A DNA stretch of 22,501 nt from Planctomycetota bacterium (lineage in GTDB: Bacteria > Planctomycetota > PUPC01 > JABMSA01 > JAUWKK01). The notes below the pieces were generated by a model that saw only the letters and a program-made list of their open reading frames with translations, ran no database searches and had not been told where the DNA came from. Made by a program: the position numbers and the translations under genes. Positions 1 to 7,168 of this stretch are shown piece after piece (the stretch's first letter is position 1; every line of letters starts with the position of its first letter). The stretch covers positions 1-22,501 of the forward strand of contig JAUWKK010000005.1 in NCBI GenBank assembly GCA_030614245.1, read 5' to 3'.

Positions 1-38
1 GAACGCTGATTATTAAGAATCGGTATCTGTGTTTATCC
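1..38 (+). repeat. Dispersed AT-rich repeat, copy 1
   Basis: The first 38 bases recur with one mismatch at 21749-21786, and related sequence lies in reverse orientation inside the 7157-7468 repeat. The core is ATTATTAAGAA followed by GGTATCTGTGTTTATCC. It is AT-rich against a GC-rich background and lies only between genes, so it is a dispersed non-coding repeat family of unknown origin. Confidence 0.75.
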
Positions 39-245
39 ACGCCATAGGCGGGCAGGCGCTTGCCTGCCTTCGGCAGGGTTTCATCCGTTCGTTTGAGACT
101 GCTCGGGCGGAAGGTGCGCTCGCGTGAGCTTTCCGTGCGCGGGCATTGAAAGATACTACGGAGAGCAGAATACATTGAACGTTCCCGACCGGCCATGTCA
201 TCAGGCAGGCGGGCCATTTAGTAAGCGGCAGAAACGCCAAGTCTT

Positions 246-327
246 GTCATGCTGAGCTCTGAGCGAAGCATCTTTCGCCGGTTGAACGGGCTTGGGGCCA
301 AAGATTCTTCGCTTCGCTCAGAATGAC
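246..327. repeat. MITE-like inverted repeat (GTCATGCTGAGC type)
   Basis: The left arm starts GTCATGCTGAGC and the right arm is its imperfect reverse complement ending GCTCAGAATGAC, with AAGCATC/AAGATTC blocks inside each arm. Sequences of this kind are scattered in many environmental bacterial genomes and give spurious peptides such as VILSEAKNL when translated. No transposase is linked to it. The flanking stretch 39-245 holds only short palindromes such as GGCGGGCAGGCGCTTGCCTGCC-like blocks (split here by loops) and no convincing gene. Confidence 0.6.
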
Positions 328-371
328 ATGAAAACAACTCTCCGCGCGCGGGCATTGAAAAATAGAATGAT

Positions 372-426
372 GTGGAGCAGCCTTTCCAGGCTGCTGATTA
401 ATTGGCAGGCTGAAAGCCTGCCCCAC
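372..426. repeat. Double-hairpin repeat, copy A
   Basis: Two adjacent hairpins form this 55-base element: GCAGCCT-TTCC-AGGCTGC and GGCAGGCT-GAA-AGCCTGCC, bounded by GTGG and CCAC. Reverse-oriented and same-oriented relatives are at 2957-3030 and 4002-4061, and a half copy is at 8637-8660. It lies just upstream of the small gene at 442. Confidence 0.75.
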
Positions 427-441
427 AATAGGCATAAAGCG

Positions 442-690
442 ATGGTTCAAGATGTGAACGAAACAATAGATGTGCTGTCGATATTTCGCGACGGGCGCAT
501 CCAGCCGGTCAGGTTCAAATGGGGCGGGCGTACGCTCAAAGTGAGCCGCATCGCATATTCGTGGGTGACGAAAGACGGAGCTCATCCGCAGTATCATTTC
601 TCGCTGCTGGCCGGCAGCAGGGATGTCTACGAGGTCGTATTCGATACGTTCAAGATGATCTGGCTGCTGGCGCGTGTGCATCTGCAATGA
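442..690 (+). CDS. Small protein encoded directly upstream of DNA polymerase IV
   Basis: The product is about 82 residues and begins MVQDVNETIDVLSIFRDGRI. The open frame extends upstream to 292, but that part only translates the repeats at 246-426, so ATG 442 (or GTG 454) is the likely start; no strong ribosome site is visible. The sequence reads as alternating beta strands (PVRFKWGGRTLKVSRIAYSW, then HFSLLAGSRDVYEVVFD), suggesting a small beta-barrel. Short proteins of similar pattern (DUF6504-like) are found beside dinB in other bacteria; that link is from memory and untested. The stop lies 12 bases before dinB, and the dinB ribosome site follows it directly, so the two are probably co-translated. 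A role assisting translesion synthesis is inference from position only. Confidence 0.65.
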   Translation: MVQDVNETIDVLSIFRDGRIQPVRFKWGGRTLKVSRIAYSWVTKDGAHPQYHFSLLAGSRDVYEVVFDTFKMIWLLARVHLQ

Positions 691-702
691 GCGAGGGCGA
701 AA

Positions 703-1989
703 ATGAACCGCGCAGACGCAGGAATACATGATGGCAGGAAGCGGCGGATCATCTTCCATATCGATATGGACGCCTTTTTCGCGTCCGTGGAGCAGGTGTG
801 CGATCCTGCATTGCAGGGCAAGCCCGTGATGGTATGCGGCGGGCTCGACAAGCGCACGGTAGTGGCCGCAGCGGCGTATCCCGCCCGCGAATACGGCATC
901 AGATCGGGCACGCCGCTCGCCGTCGCCCGCGTCAAGTGCCCCGACGGCGTATTCATCGAAGGCGACCCCGAGAAATACGTCTATACCTGTCTTCGTCTCA
1001 ACATGATTTTCGAGGATTTCAGCCCCATCGTCGAGCGTTACAGCATCGACGAGAGCTTCATAGATGTAACCGATTCGGTGCATCTCTTCGGCGGCCCGGT
1101 CGAGATGGCTCGGCGGATCAAGCGGCGCGTCCGCGACGAGCTCGGCCTCACCCGCTCGCTCGGCATCGGCGGAAATAAACTGCTCGCAAAGATGGGCTCG
1201 AAGCTCGAAAAGCCTGACGGCCTGACGGTCATTATGGAAGAAGACGTAGCTGCCAAGCTCCATCCGCTGCCGGTCGGCAAGCTGTTCGGCGTGGGCGGGC
1301 GGACGGAGCGGAAGCTCAGGATGCTCGGCGTCGAGACAATCGGCCAACTGGCCTGCCAGTCCGAGCGGCGCCTCCAGCAGCTTTTCGGCGTCACAGGCCC
1401 GATGCTCGCCAGGGCCGCTAACGGTATCGACGACTCGCCCGTCATCACCGACGTCGAGCAGCCGCCGGTCAAGTCGGTCGGCAACGGCTACACGCTCAAC
1501 CGCGACACTCGCGACCGTGAGGTGCTCGACCGCGTGCTGCTGGCGCTGTGCGCGAAAGTAGGGCGCCGGCTGCGCAAGGGCCGCCATGCGGGGCGCACCG
1601 TCACCGTCAAGGTCCGATTCTTCGACTTCACAAGCATCACGCGCGGCCGGACGGAGGAGCAGCCGCTCGATCTCGACAAGGAAATCTACGAGATCAGCCG
1701 CGATATCCTCGACCGGATAGCCCGCCGCGACGCCATCCGAATGCTGGGAGTGAGCGTATCGAACCTGATACACGGCAGCAGGTCGCGCCAGCGGTCGCTG
1801 TTCGATCATGTCTATTGGAACAAGTACCGCAAGGCGATCGGCGCGGTAGACAGCGTGCGCGACAGGTACGGCGAGCGCTCGCTGGTGTGGGGGCGACTGG
1901 TGCGGCGAAGCCGGCGCGAGGCAACCGACGACGATGCGGAGCGCCCGAAGGCGGTCTCGGGGTTTCTATATCCAGAGGCAAAGCGATAG
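703..1989 (+). CDS. dinB: DNA polymerase IV (Y-family translesion polymerase)
   Basis: This 428-residue protein is a complete Y-family polymerase that copies past damaged template bases. The N-terminal catalytic motif HIDMDAFFASVEQ places the metal-binding aspartate at D21, and YSIDESFID gives the second acidic pair D116-E117. The thumb helix-hairpin-helix region follows (LFGVGGRTERKLRMLGVETIGQL split over about 195-220), then the little-finger domain to about residue 350. QRSLF at 363-367 matches the QxxLF clamp-binding motif, followed by the usual C-terminal segment ending in DRYGE. The length is longer than the 350 residues of the E. coli enzyme because of a basic tail. The start at 703 has GAGGG about six bases upstream. 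It is coupled to the small gene at 442. No LexA-type box was recognised. Confidence 0.95.
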   Translation: MNRADAGIHDGRKRRIIFHIDMDAFFASVEQVCDPALQGKPVMVCGGLDKRTVVAAAAYPAREYGIRSGTPLAVARVKCPDGVFIEGDPEKYVYTCLRLNMIFEDFSPIVERYSIDESFIDVTDSVHLFGGPVEMARRIKRRVRDELGLTRSLGIGGNKLLAKMGSKLEKPDGLTVIMEEDVAAKLHPLPVGKLFGVGGRTERKLRMLGVETIGQLACQSERRLQQLFGVTGPMLARAANGIDDSPVITDVEQPPVKSVGNGYTLNRDTRDREVLDRVLLALCAKVGRRLRKGRHAGRTVTVKVRFFDFTSITRGRTEEQPLDLDKEIYEISRDILDRIARRDAIRMLGVSVSNLIHGSRSRQRSLFDHVYWNKYRKAIGAVDSVRDRYGERSLVWGRLVRRSRREATDDDAERPKAVSGFLYPEAKR

Positions 1990-2014
1990 CCGCCGTGCGA
2001 TTTGCCGGGATGCC

Positions 2015-2944
2015 CTAACACTGCCGCTGCGACCGTGCGGGATATTCGCCTTCGAAAGGCTCGACGTGCACTACAACGTCCACCACGTCGGGGCCTTCGT
2101 CGAGGATGCGGCTCTCGACGGCTCCGGCTATGCTGTGCCCTTCGCGGACGGTGAGGCTTGGGGCGACGAGCACGTGCAGATCGACTTCCAGGCCCGAGCC
2201 GACGTGGCGCGTGCGCACCGCGGGGACGGGTAGCACGCCGTCCGTCTCGCGGGCGATTCTGGTGATATGCTCGAGGTCCTCGAGCGGTGCTCCTGAGTCG
2301 ACGAGGTGCCCTACGGCGGGGGCCGCGATGCGCCAGGCTGCCTGAAGGATGAAGAGCGATACGACTACAGCCCCCACGTGGTCGACGAACGACCATGATG
2401 GATTGATCCTGGCTACTGCGACCGCGAGGGCCGCTGGTATCGCACTGATGCCGTCGGAACGATGATGCCAGGCGTTTGCAATGACGGCTGGGGATTTAGC
2501 GCGCTTACCCACGGTCACCGTCCAGCGATAGAGCGTCTCTTTTGCGATGATCGAGATGATCGCAGCGGCGAAAGCTATTCGCCCGGGCGGCGCGGTCGGG
2601 GCCTCGTGAATTGTCGTAATGGCATTGTAACCTATTCCTACGGCGACAATTGCGAGCATCGCGCCGATGAGCGAGGTGACGACGAGTTCGATACGTCCAT
2701 GGCCGTGAGGGTGGCAGCGGTCGGCGGGCTTCGACCAGTATCGAACGCCGATGAGAATGGCGACGTCGGTGCCGGTATCCGACAGGCTGTGGACGGCATC
2801 CGCGACGACGGCCTGACTCTTGCCGGTGATTCCTGCGACAAACTTGAGAACGGCGAGGGCGATGTTAACCGCCAGGCCCGTCCACGTGACACGCCGAACC
2901 TGGGCAAGGTGAGCAGCTTGACGCCGTTCGGGGCCGACAGCCAT
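2015..2944 (-). CDS. Cation diffusion facilitator family transporter
   Basis: The product (309 residues) is a CDF transporter, an inner-membrane proton antiporter that exports divalent metals such as Zn, Fe or Mn. Several hydrophobic segments run from about residue 20 to 205. The metal site is visible as H52-x3-D56 (VHSLSD) in the second membrane helix and H160-x3-D164 (HHRSD) in the fifth, matching the paired HxxxD/DxxxD arrangement of the family. A histidine-rich loop (CHPHGHG, about 77-83) is also typical. The C-terminal cytoplasmic domain starts near 215. The metal cannot be told from sequence. The gene is convergent with dinB, 25 bases away, and its start codon lies immediately beside the hairpin repeat at 2957-3030. 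Confidence 0.92.
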   Translation of the reverse strand: MAVGPERRQAAHLAQVRRVTWTGLAVNIALAVLKFVAGITGKSQAVVADAVHSLSDTGTDVAILIGVRYWSKPADRCHPHGHGRIELVVTSLIGAMLAIVAVGIGYNAITTIHEAPTAPPGRIAFAAAIISIIAKETLYRWTVTVGKRAKSPAVIANAWHHRSDGISAIPAALAVAVARINPSWSFVDHVGAVVVSLFILQAAWRIAAPAVGHLVDSGAPLEDLEHITRIARETDGVLPVPAVRTRHVGSGLEVDLHVLVAPSLTVREGHSIAGAVESRILDEGPDVVDVVVHVEPFEGEYPARSQRQC

Positions 2945-2956
2945 TGTTTACCCCCT

Positions 2957-3030
2957 GTGGGGCAGGCTTTCAGCCTGCCAAGAAATCAGCAGCCCTCCTG
3001 AGGCGGGCAGGCCGGGAAAGGCTGCTCCAC
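2957..3030. repeat. Double-hairpin repeat, copy B (inverted relative to A and C)
   Basis: This copy begins GTGGGGCAGGCTTTC and ends GGCTGCTCCAC, the reverse complement of copy A, with an extra GC-rich block (CTCCTGAGGCGGGCAGGC) in the second hairpin. The same block occurs in reverse complement in copy C at 4002-4061. It sits between the divergent CDF and prepilin genes, 13 bases from the CDF start codon. Confidence 0.75.
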
Positions 3031-3129
3031 ATTATAATAGTGCCTGGTGCGGCAGGAATCAAACGATTCGTCCGGCGCGCCGGGGCCACATGCCGGGAGA
3101 GACCGTACGCGATCAACTATTTTCGCCCC

Positions 3130-3158
3130 TTGACAGAGCCGGGGCGGCACTGTATAAT
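3130..3158 (+). promoter_or_regulatory. Consensus sigma70 promoter for the prepilin-like gene
   Basis: TTGACA at 3130-3135 and TATAAT at 3153-3158 are both perfect hexamers separated by exactly 17 bases. Transcription should begin near 3165, about 26 bases before the ATG at 3191. This is the strongest promoter match in the window, suggesting strong expression of the downstream secreted protein. Confidence 0.85.
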
Positions 3159-3190
3159 AACGGAGGAACGCCCAGAAAGGAGTGTGCGCC

Positions 3191-3943
3191 ATGATCAGGT
3201 CAATACGAAAAAACCGTGGCTTCACGCTGATCGAGCTGATCATCGTCATTGCCATTCTCACTGTGCTGGCGGCATTGACGGTTCCTGTCTTGCAGATGGG
3301 AAGCAGGACGGCCAAGTCCGTGAAGTGTATCGCCAACCTGAAGGCCATCTATCTGGGACTGGTGCAGTATACGGACGAGTTCGATGACTTCCTGCCGGCC
3401 GCCGGCAGCGATGAGGGCGAAAAAAACGGATGGCCTGCCTGGTATCGTACCCTGCTGCCGTACGTCGGCAACCAGTGGGAAGTCTACGCATGCCCCGGTA
3501 AGTACTTTCGCATCAAGGACATCGAGCGCGACATTTCCGAGGGGGCCCCCAATCAGGCCCCCGGCGTGGAAACGATGGCAATGGTGCATTACGGAATGAA
3601 CCACGCTTTTGCCGAGGATGACGAGGAACAGAGGATAGAGCTGTGGGGGCAGACCCGCCAGAGGCAAATGATCAAGTATCCCGCCAGGACGATCGCTTTT
3701 TGTGATACCGGACAGATCGAAGATGGCGAGGGGGGTTCCGACAATCCGCTCGACTGGGTCGAGACTCGAGCATCCGCCGAACCGGGCTTTTGTTCCTTCC
3801 CCACAGGACTCTGGCGTCCTGTTGCCCGACACGACGGAAAGACCAACGTTGTGTTCTACGGCGGTGGCGCCGAAAGTATCCCCACCAGGGAGATTATCGC
3901 TCACGACTATGGCGACGTGGGCTGTCTGTTTGACAATGAGTAG
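3191..3943 (+). CDS. Prepilin-like secreted protein (GFTLIE type), first copy
   Basis: This 250-residue protein starts with a class III signal: RG-FTLIELIIVIAILTVL, with cleavage expected after G10, F11 as the new N-terminus and the conserved glutamate at mature position 5. Prepilin peptidase would process it, and the hydrophobic helix would anchor it. The rest follows the pattern of the large prepilin-like families of planctomycetes and Lentisphaerae: CIANLKAI after the helix, a WYRTLLPY segment, a YACP motif, and a C-terminal RHDGKTNVVFYGG. The last resembles the H-x9-DG signature, but with GG where DG is expected. ATG 3191 is chosen over GTG 3182 because AAGGAG lies eight bases upstream. 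Its role in the envelope, pilus or secretion is unknown; no pilus assembly genes are nearby. Confidence 0.85.
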   Translation: MIRSIRKNRGFTLIELIIVIAILTVLAALTVPVLQMGSRTAKSVKCIANLKAIYLGLVQYTDEFDDFLPAAGSDEGEKNGWPAWYRTLLPYVGNQWEVYACPGKYFRIKDIERDISEGAPNQAPGVETMAMVHYGMNHAFAEDDEEQRIELWGQTRQRQMIKYPARTIAFCDTGQIEDGEGGSDNPLDWVETRASAEPGFCSFPTGLWRPVARHDGKTNVVFYGGGAESIPTREIIAHDYGDVGCLFDNE

Positions 3944-3960
3944 CTCTGGGCCCGGCGGCA

Positions 3961-3992
3961 GGGTGGCACGTTCAAGCGAAGCTTGGACGTGG
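3961..3992 (+). repeat. Dispersed 32-base repeat (GGTGGCACGTTCAAGC type), copy 1
   Basis: The 32 bases match 21591-21622 with a single difference. Both copies have GGTGGCACGTTCAAGCG followed by AGCTTGGACGTGG, which contains the near-palindrome CCAAGCT/AGCTTGG-like core around the HindIII-like AAGCTT. Here it lies 18 bases after the stop of the first prepilin gene. Confidence 0.8.
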
Positions 3993-4001
3993 ACCACGCA
4001 C

Positions 4002-4061
4002 GCCTGCCCGCCACAGGAGGGCTGCTGATTGATTGCATTGGCAGGCTGAAAGCCTGCCCCA
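4002..4061. repeat. Double-hairpin repeat, copy C
   Basis: The element has GCCTGCCCGCC, AGGAGGGCTGCTGATTGATT and then the hairpin GGCAGGCT-GAA-AGCCTGCC. It is in the same orientation as copy A and opposite to copy B, so copies B and C form an inverted pair around the prepilin gene at 3191-3943. Confidence 0.7.
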
Positions 4062-4083
4062 GAATGTGGAAAGGAAATGAGAT

Positions 4084-4971
4084 ATGAGAAACAAGCCTCG
4101 CGCGGCACGCGGTTTTACTTTAATCGAACTGCTGGTGGTCATTACGATAGTCACGGTGCTTGCCGGACTGGTCGTGCCGGCCGTCAACCATGCTATGAAA
4201 CTGGCAACTGCGTTGAGCTGCGTAAACAACCTCAGGGGGCTCGGCGCAGCTCTCTACACTTACCGGATCCAGACCAAGGGGTACCTCCCGGCCTGCGGCT
4301 CGTCCGAATTCAACGGCACCGTAGGCTACGAACGCAGCGGCCAGCCCAGTGAGTTCTGGTACAAGGCCCTGGCTCCTCTCGTTGACGTTGACCCCGACTA
4401 TCTCGATGATACCGATACCAATGACGACAGGAGAGAAGACAGCCCCTTCACATGGGAAAAGTCTAAAGAAGAGCAGACCCCTGGCGTCTTCGCCTGCCCG
4501 ACCAAGAAAGGCTGTGTGCTGGGATACGGCATGAACTGGCGAGTGCTCGACCAGGGCAAAGAGAACAAGTACCTGTGGAATAGAGAAAGCCACGTGGCTT
4601 TCGACGCCATCAAGAACCCTTCGGCCACAATCATTCTGTCCGACTGCGGCCTCGTCGAGAACGGCCCCGACAAGAGCACTGACATCCGTGACTGGGAAGA
4701 CGAAGACCAGCTCGAAACCCCATATCATGGGAAGTGCGAGTGGCCCGACCGCGATGGCAACTTCAACCTGGTAACCGACAAGCCCGAAGGCTATTGGGTG
4801 CCAGTGCCACGCCACGTCGGTGAGACCGTCTGCGTGCTCCTTCTTGACGGCAGCGCCAAGCGCGTTCAGCTCAGGGAATTGATTAACTATCCGGACGGTA
4901 AGCCTGTATGCTACAGCGATACCAACTGCCTCTGGGACAACGACCAGACACGCAGGGCGGCTGAGGAATAG
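4084..4971 (+). CDS. Prepilin-like secreted protein (GFTLIE type), second copy
   Basis: The 295-residue product has the same architecture as its upstream neighbour: RG-FTLIELLVVITIVTVLAGL with cleavage after G10, then CVNNLRGLG, a FWYKALAPL segment, a FACP motif and a C-terminal PRHVGETVCVLLLDG resembling H-x-DG, here with ten rather than nine residues between H and DG. A long acidic stretch (DPDYLDDTDTNDDRRED) after about residue 97 is specific to this copy. Cysteines are frequent, which suits an exported protein. The start has AAAGGA about eight bases upstream. It follows the first copy by 140 bases, most of them repeat, and could be read from the same promoter. The two are paralogues in layout, but only moderately similar, so this is an old duplication or shared family membership. 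Confidence 0.85.
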   Translation: MRNKPRAARGFTLIELLVVITIVTVLAGLVVPAVNHAMKLATALSCVNNLRGLGAALYTYRIQTKGYLPACGSSEFNGTVGYERSGQPSEFWYKALAPLVDVDPDYLDDTDTNDDRREDSPFTWEKSKEEQTPGVFACPTKKGCVLGYGMNWRVLDQGKENKYLWNRESHVAFDAIKNPSATIILSDCGLVENGPDKSTDIRDWEDEDQLETPYHGKCEWPDRDGNFNLVTDKPEGYWVPVPRHVGETVCVLLLDGSAKRVQLRELINYPDGKPVCYSDTNCLWDNDQTRRAAEE

Positions 4972-5011
4972 TAAGATAGTCTCCAGGCCCGGCTTGGCGA
5001 GTTATTGCATC

Positions 5012-5054
5012 CGGCGGCGAGGCTGCCTGTAGCGGCCCCGCCGTCGGCTGTTTT
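5012..5054 (+). terminator. Possible terminator after the prepilin-like genes
   Basis: CGGCGG at 5012-5017 can pair with CCGCCG at 5038-5043, and a short TTTT run follows at 5050-5053. The loop is long and the T run short, so this is a weak candidate only. Confidence 0.25.
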
Positions 5055-5076
5055 CTGACGCAGCGGCAGAACTCCC

Positions 5077-5105
5077 TTGACATCGCACCTCAAGGCATGT
5101 TTCAT
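5077..5105 (+). promoter_or_regulatory. Candidate promoter for trpBA
   Basis: TTGACA at 5077-5082 is a perfect -35 hexamer; 17 bases later TTTCAT at 5100-5105 is a weak -10 hexamer with four of six consensus bases. Transcription would begin near 5112, which excludes the upstream ATG at 5097 as the trpB start. No leader peptide or attenuator was recognised. Confidence 0.35.
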
Positions 5106-5138
5106 GGACACGTAACGGGCAGGGCACAGGTTTCGGGG

Positions 5139-5885
5139 ATGCAATCGAGTATGAACAAGGTGCCGGATCAACGCGGATGTTTTGGCGAGTTCGGGGGCAG
5201 TTTCGTCCCAGAGACGCTCATCACCGCACTCACCGAGCTTGAAAACGCCTACGAGAAGGCCCGACGCGACAAGGCATTCCGCAGGGAGCTCGCCTATTAC
5301 CTCAAGCACTACGTCGGCCGGCCCACACCGCTCTACTTCGCCGAACGGCTCACCAGGCTTCTCGGCGGCGCGAAAATATACCTCAAACGCGAAGACCTCG
5401 CCCACACCGGCGCTCACAAGATCAACAATGCCACCGGGCAGGTGCTGCTCGCAAGACGCATGGGCAAGAAGCGCATCGTCGCTGAAACCGGAGCCGGCCA
5501 GCACGGCGTCGCGACGGCCACCGCCTGCGCAATGTTCGGCATCGAGTGCGTCATATACATGGGAACCGAGGACACCGTCCGCCAGGCGCTCAACGTCTTC
5601 AGAATGCAGCAGCTCGGCGCCGACGTCCGAGAAGTCACCACCGGCAGCAGGACGCTCAAGGATGCGATTAACGAATCGATGCGCGACTGGCTGACTAACG
5701 TGCGGACGACGCATTTCGTGCTGGGCTCGGTCGCGGGGTCGCATCCCTATCCGATGATGGTGCGGGACTTCCAGAGCGTGATCGGGCGCGAGGCCCGACC
5801 GCAGATACTGAAGGCCGAAGGACGGCTGCCCGACCTGCTCGTCGCCTGCGTCGGCGGCGGCAGCAATGCGCTGGGGCTGTTCTAG
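5139..5885 (+). CDS. trpB: Tryptophan synthase beta chain, N-terminal part up to an in-frame amber codon
   Basis: TrpB joins indole and serine to make tryptophan, using pyridoxal phosphate, in a complex with TrpA. This part holds the family hallmarks: FGEFGGSFVPETL near the start, HTGAHKINNATGQ with the PLP lysine (about residue 90 counting from ATG 5151), AETGAGQHG with the catalytic glutamate, and the phosphate-binding GGGSNA near the end. Starts at 5139 and 5151 are both possible; homology length favours 5151. The frame stops at TAG 5883-5885 just after GLF, where homologues continue with a variable residue such as tyrosine, histidine or alanine. The same frame resumes immediately. A one-base change from a tyrosine or glutamine codon would explain it. 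As written, the product lacks the C-terminal third and should not be active. Confidence 0.88.
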   Translation: MQSSMNKVPDQRGCFGEFGGSFVPETLITALTELENAYEKARRDKAFRRELAYYLKHYVGRPTPLYFAERLTRLLGGAKIYLKREDLAHTGAHKINNATGQVLLARRMGKKRIVAETGAGQHGVATATACAMFGIECVIYMGTEDTVRQALNVFRMQQLGADVREVTTGSRTLKDAINESMRDWLTNVRTTHFVLGSVAGSHPYPMMVRDFQSVIGREARPQILKAEGRLPDLLVACVGGGSNALGLF

Positions 5886-5894
5886 CGGTTCCTC

Positions 5895-6365
5895 ATGGAC
5901 GAATCGGGCCGCATGATCGGCGTGGCCGCCGGCGGCCGAGGCATCCGCCCGGGGCAGCACGCGGCACGATTCGCCGGAGGCGGGATCGGAATCCTCCACG
6001 GCAGCCGGAGCTACCTGCTCCAGGATGAAGACGGCCAGATCCAGTTGACGCATTCGGTTTCGGCTGGGCTCGATTACGCGGGCGTCGGGCCGGAACATTC
6101 ATGGCTGCGCGAGATCGGACGGGTCGAGTACACCTACGCCCTCGACAGCGAAGCCCTCGACGCTTTCTCGCTGCTCAGCCGCACCGAAGGCATCATCCCG
6201 GCGCTCGAAAGCGCACACGCCGTTGCGCACGTCGCAAAAATTGCCCCCGATATGACCAAAAAGAACATCATAATCGTCAATCTGTCGGGCCGGGGTGACA
6301 AGGACGTCCAGACCGTCGCGAAGATACTCGAGGCATCCACGAAAGGGAGACGGAAGAAGCCTTGA
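5895..6365 (+). CDS. trpB: Tryptophan synthase beta chain, C-terminal part after the amber codon
   Basis: This is the direct in-frame continuation of the preceding entry: after TAG come CGG TTC CTC and then ATG 5895. The 156 residues contain DESGRMIGV, a TrpB substrate-loop region (GRGIRPGQHAARF), SAGLDYAGVGPEHSWL, EGIIPALESAHA and the PLP-ring contact region NLSGRGDKD. All are well conserved, including the serine of NLSGRGDKD, so the segment has not decayed apart from the stop. ATG 5895 lies 12 bases after the amber codon, so re-initiation giving a split protein is conceivable but has no recognisable ribosome site. The TGA stop overlaps the TTG start of trpA in TTGA. Confidence 0.85.
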   Translation: MDESGRMIGVAAGGRGIRPGQHAARFAGGGIGILHGSRSYLLQDEDGQIQLTHSVSAGLDYAGVGPEHSWLREIGRVEYTYALDSEALDAFSLLSRTEGIIPALESAHAVAHVAKIAPDMTKKNIIIVNLSGRGDKDVQTVAKILEASTKGRRKKP

Positions 6366-7168
6366 ACCGCATAGCCGCACAGTTATCGAGACGACGCGAG
6401 GCCGGCCAGGGCGCCTTCTGCCCTTATGTCTGCGCGGGCGATCCCGATCTGGCATTCACCGAGCGGCTTGTCGAAGAGCTTGGCCGCAGCGGCGCCGACA
6501 GCATCGAGCTGGGCGTCCCGTTCTCCGATCCCATCGCCGACGGCCCCGTCCTCCAGGCAGCGACACAGCGAGCACTCGCGGGAGGCGTCACCCTCAAGCG
6601 CGTCCTCAGGATGGTCGGTAACTTGCGAAATAGCTGCGACGTGCCGATCGCACTGATGAGCTACTTCAATCCCATCCATTGCCACGGCGTGAAGCGACTC
6701 GTCGACGAGGCCGTACGCGCCGGGATAGACGGCTTTATCGTGCCCGACCTCCCTCCGGAGTCGGCGGGCGAACTGATTGCCGCAGCACGGGCGCGCGATG
6801 CCTGCACGATCTTCTTCATTGCACCGACAACAATGCCCGGCCGCATCAAGGTGATCGACGAGGCCGCGACGGGGTTCCTATACTGCCTGTCTGTGACGGG
6901 CATCACCGGCGCGCGCAAGACACTGCCCGCAGAGCTGCTCCGCAGCCTGAAGGCCCTGAAGAAGAAGACAGACACGCCGCTTATCGTCGGATTTGGAGTA
7001 TCGACACCCGAGCAGGTGCGCCGGATGTGCAGCGTCGCCGACGGCGTAATAGTCGGCAGCGCGCTTACCACCTTCATTCAGAAGCACGCAGCCTCGGGGC
7101 CCGACGTGATGATCCGCAAGGCCGGCGAATACTGCCGCAGGCTCGCAAGAGCCGCACACGGCCGCTGA
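6362..7168 (+). CDS. trpA: Tryptophan synthase alpha chain
   Basis: TrpA cleaves indole-3-glycerol phosphate to indole, which is channelled to TrpB. The 268-residue product is full length for this TIM-barrel enzyme. The catalytic residues sit at E49 and D60 (SIELGVPFSDPIADGP), the same numbers as in the Salmonella enzyme. Further hallmarks are GFIVPDLPPE, a flexible loop near SVTGITGAR, GFGVSTPEQV and the phosphate-binding GVIVGSAL. The start is TTG 6362, overlapping the trpB stop by four bases, so translation is coupled. No other trp genes are in the window. The last codons and stop (GGC CGC TGA) are duplicated twice downstream in the adjoining repeat. Confidence 0.95.
   Translation: MNRIAAQLSRRREAGQGAFCPYVCAGDPDLAFTERLVEELGRSGADSIELGVPFSDPIADGPVLQAATQRALAGGVTLKRVLRMVGNLRNSCDVPIALMSYFNPIHCHGVKRLVDEAVRAGIDGFIVPDLPPESAGELIAAARARDACTIFFIAPTTMPGRIKVIDEAATGFLYCLSVTGITGARKTLPAELLRSLKALKKKTDTPLIVGFGVSTPEQVRRMCSVADGVIVGSALTTFIQKHAASGPDVMIRKAGEYCRRLARAAHGR

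Noticed and set aside
33..41. TTATCCACG as a DnaA box and replication origin
   Set aside because: It is part of the dispersed repeat, it stands alone, and the other copy reads TTATCCGCG.
130..362. Two copies of GCGCGGGCATTGAAA (near 135 and 343) as a CRISPR array
   Set aside because: Only about 16 bases are shared, the 208-base distance is too long for a spacer, and there are no further copies.
247..1809. 520-codon open frame antisense to dinB
   Set aside because: It mirrors the codons of a clear polymerase gene in GC-rich DNA, and its end is translated repeat. It has no recognisable domain.
5883..5885. Genome-wide reassignment of TAG to an amino acid
   Set aside because: At least five other genes in the window end at TAG in the position expected from their families.
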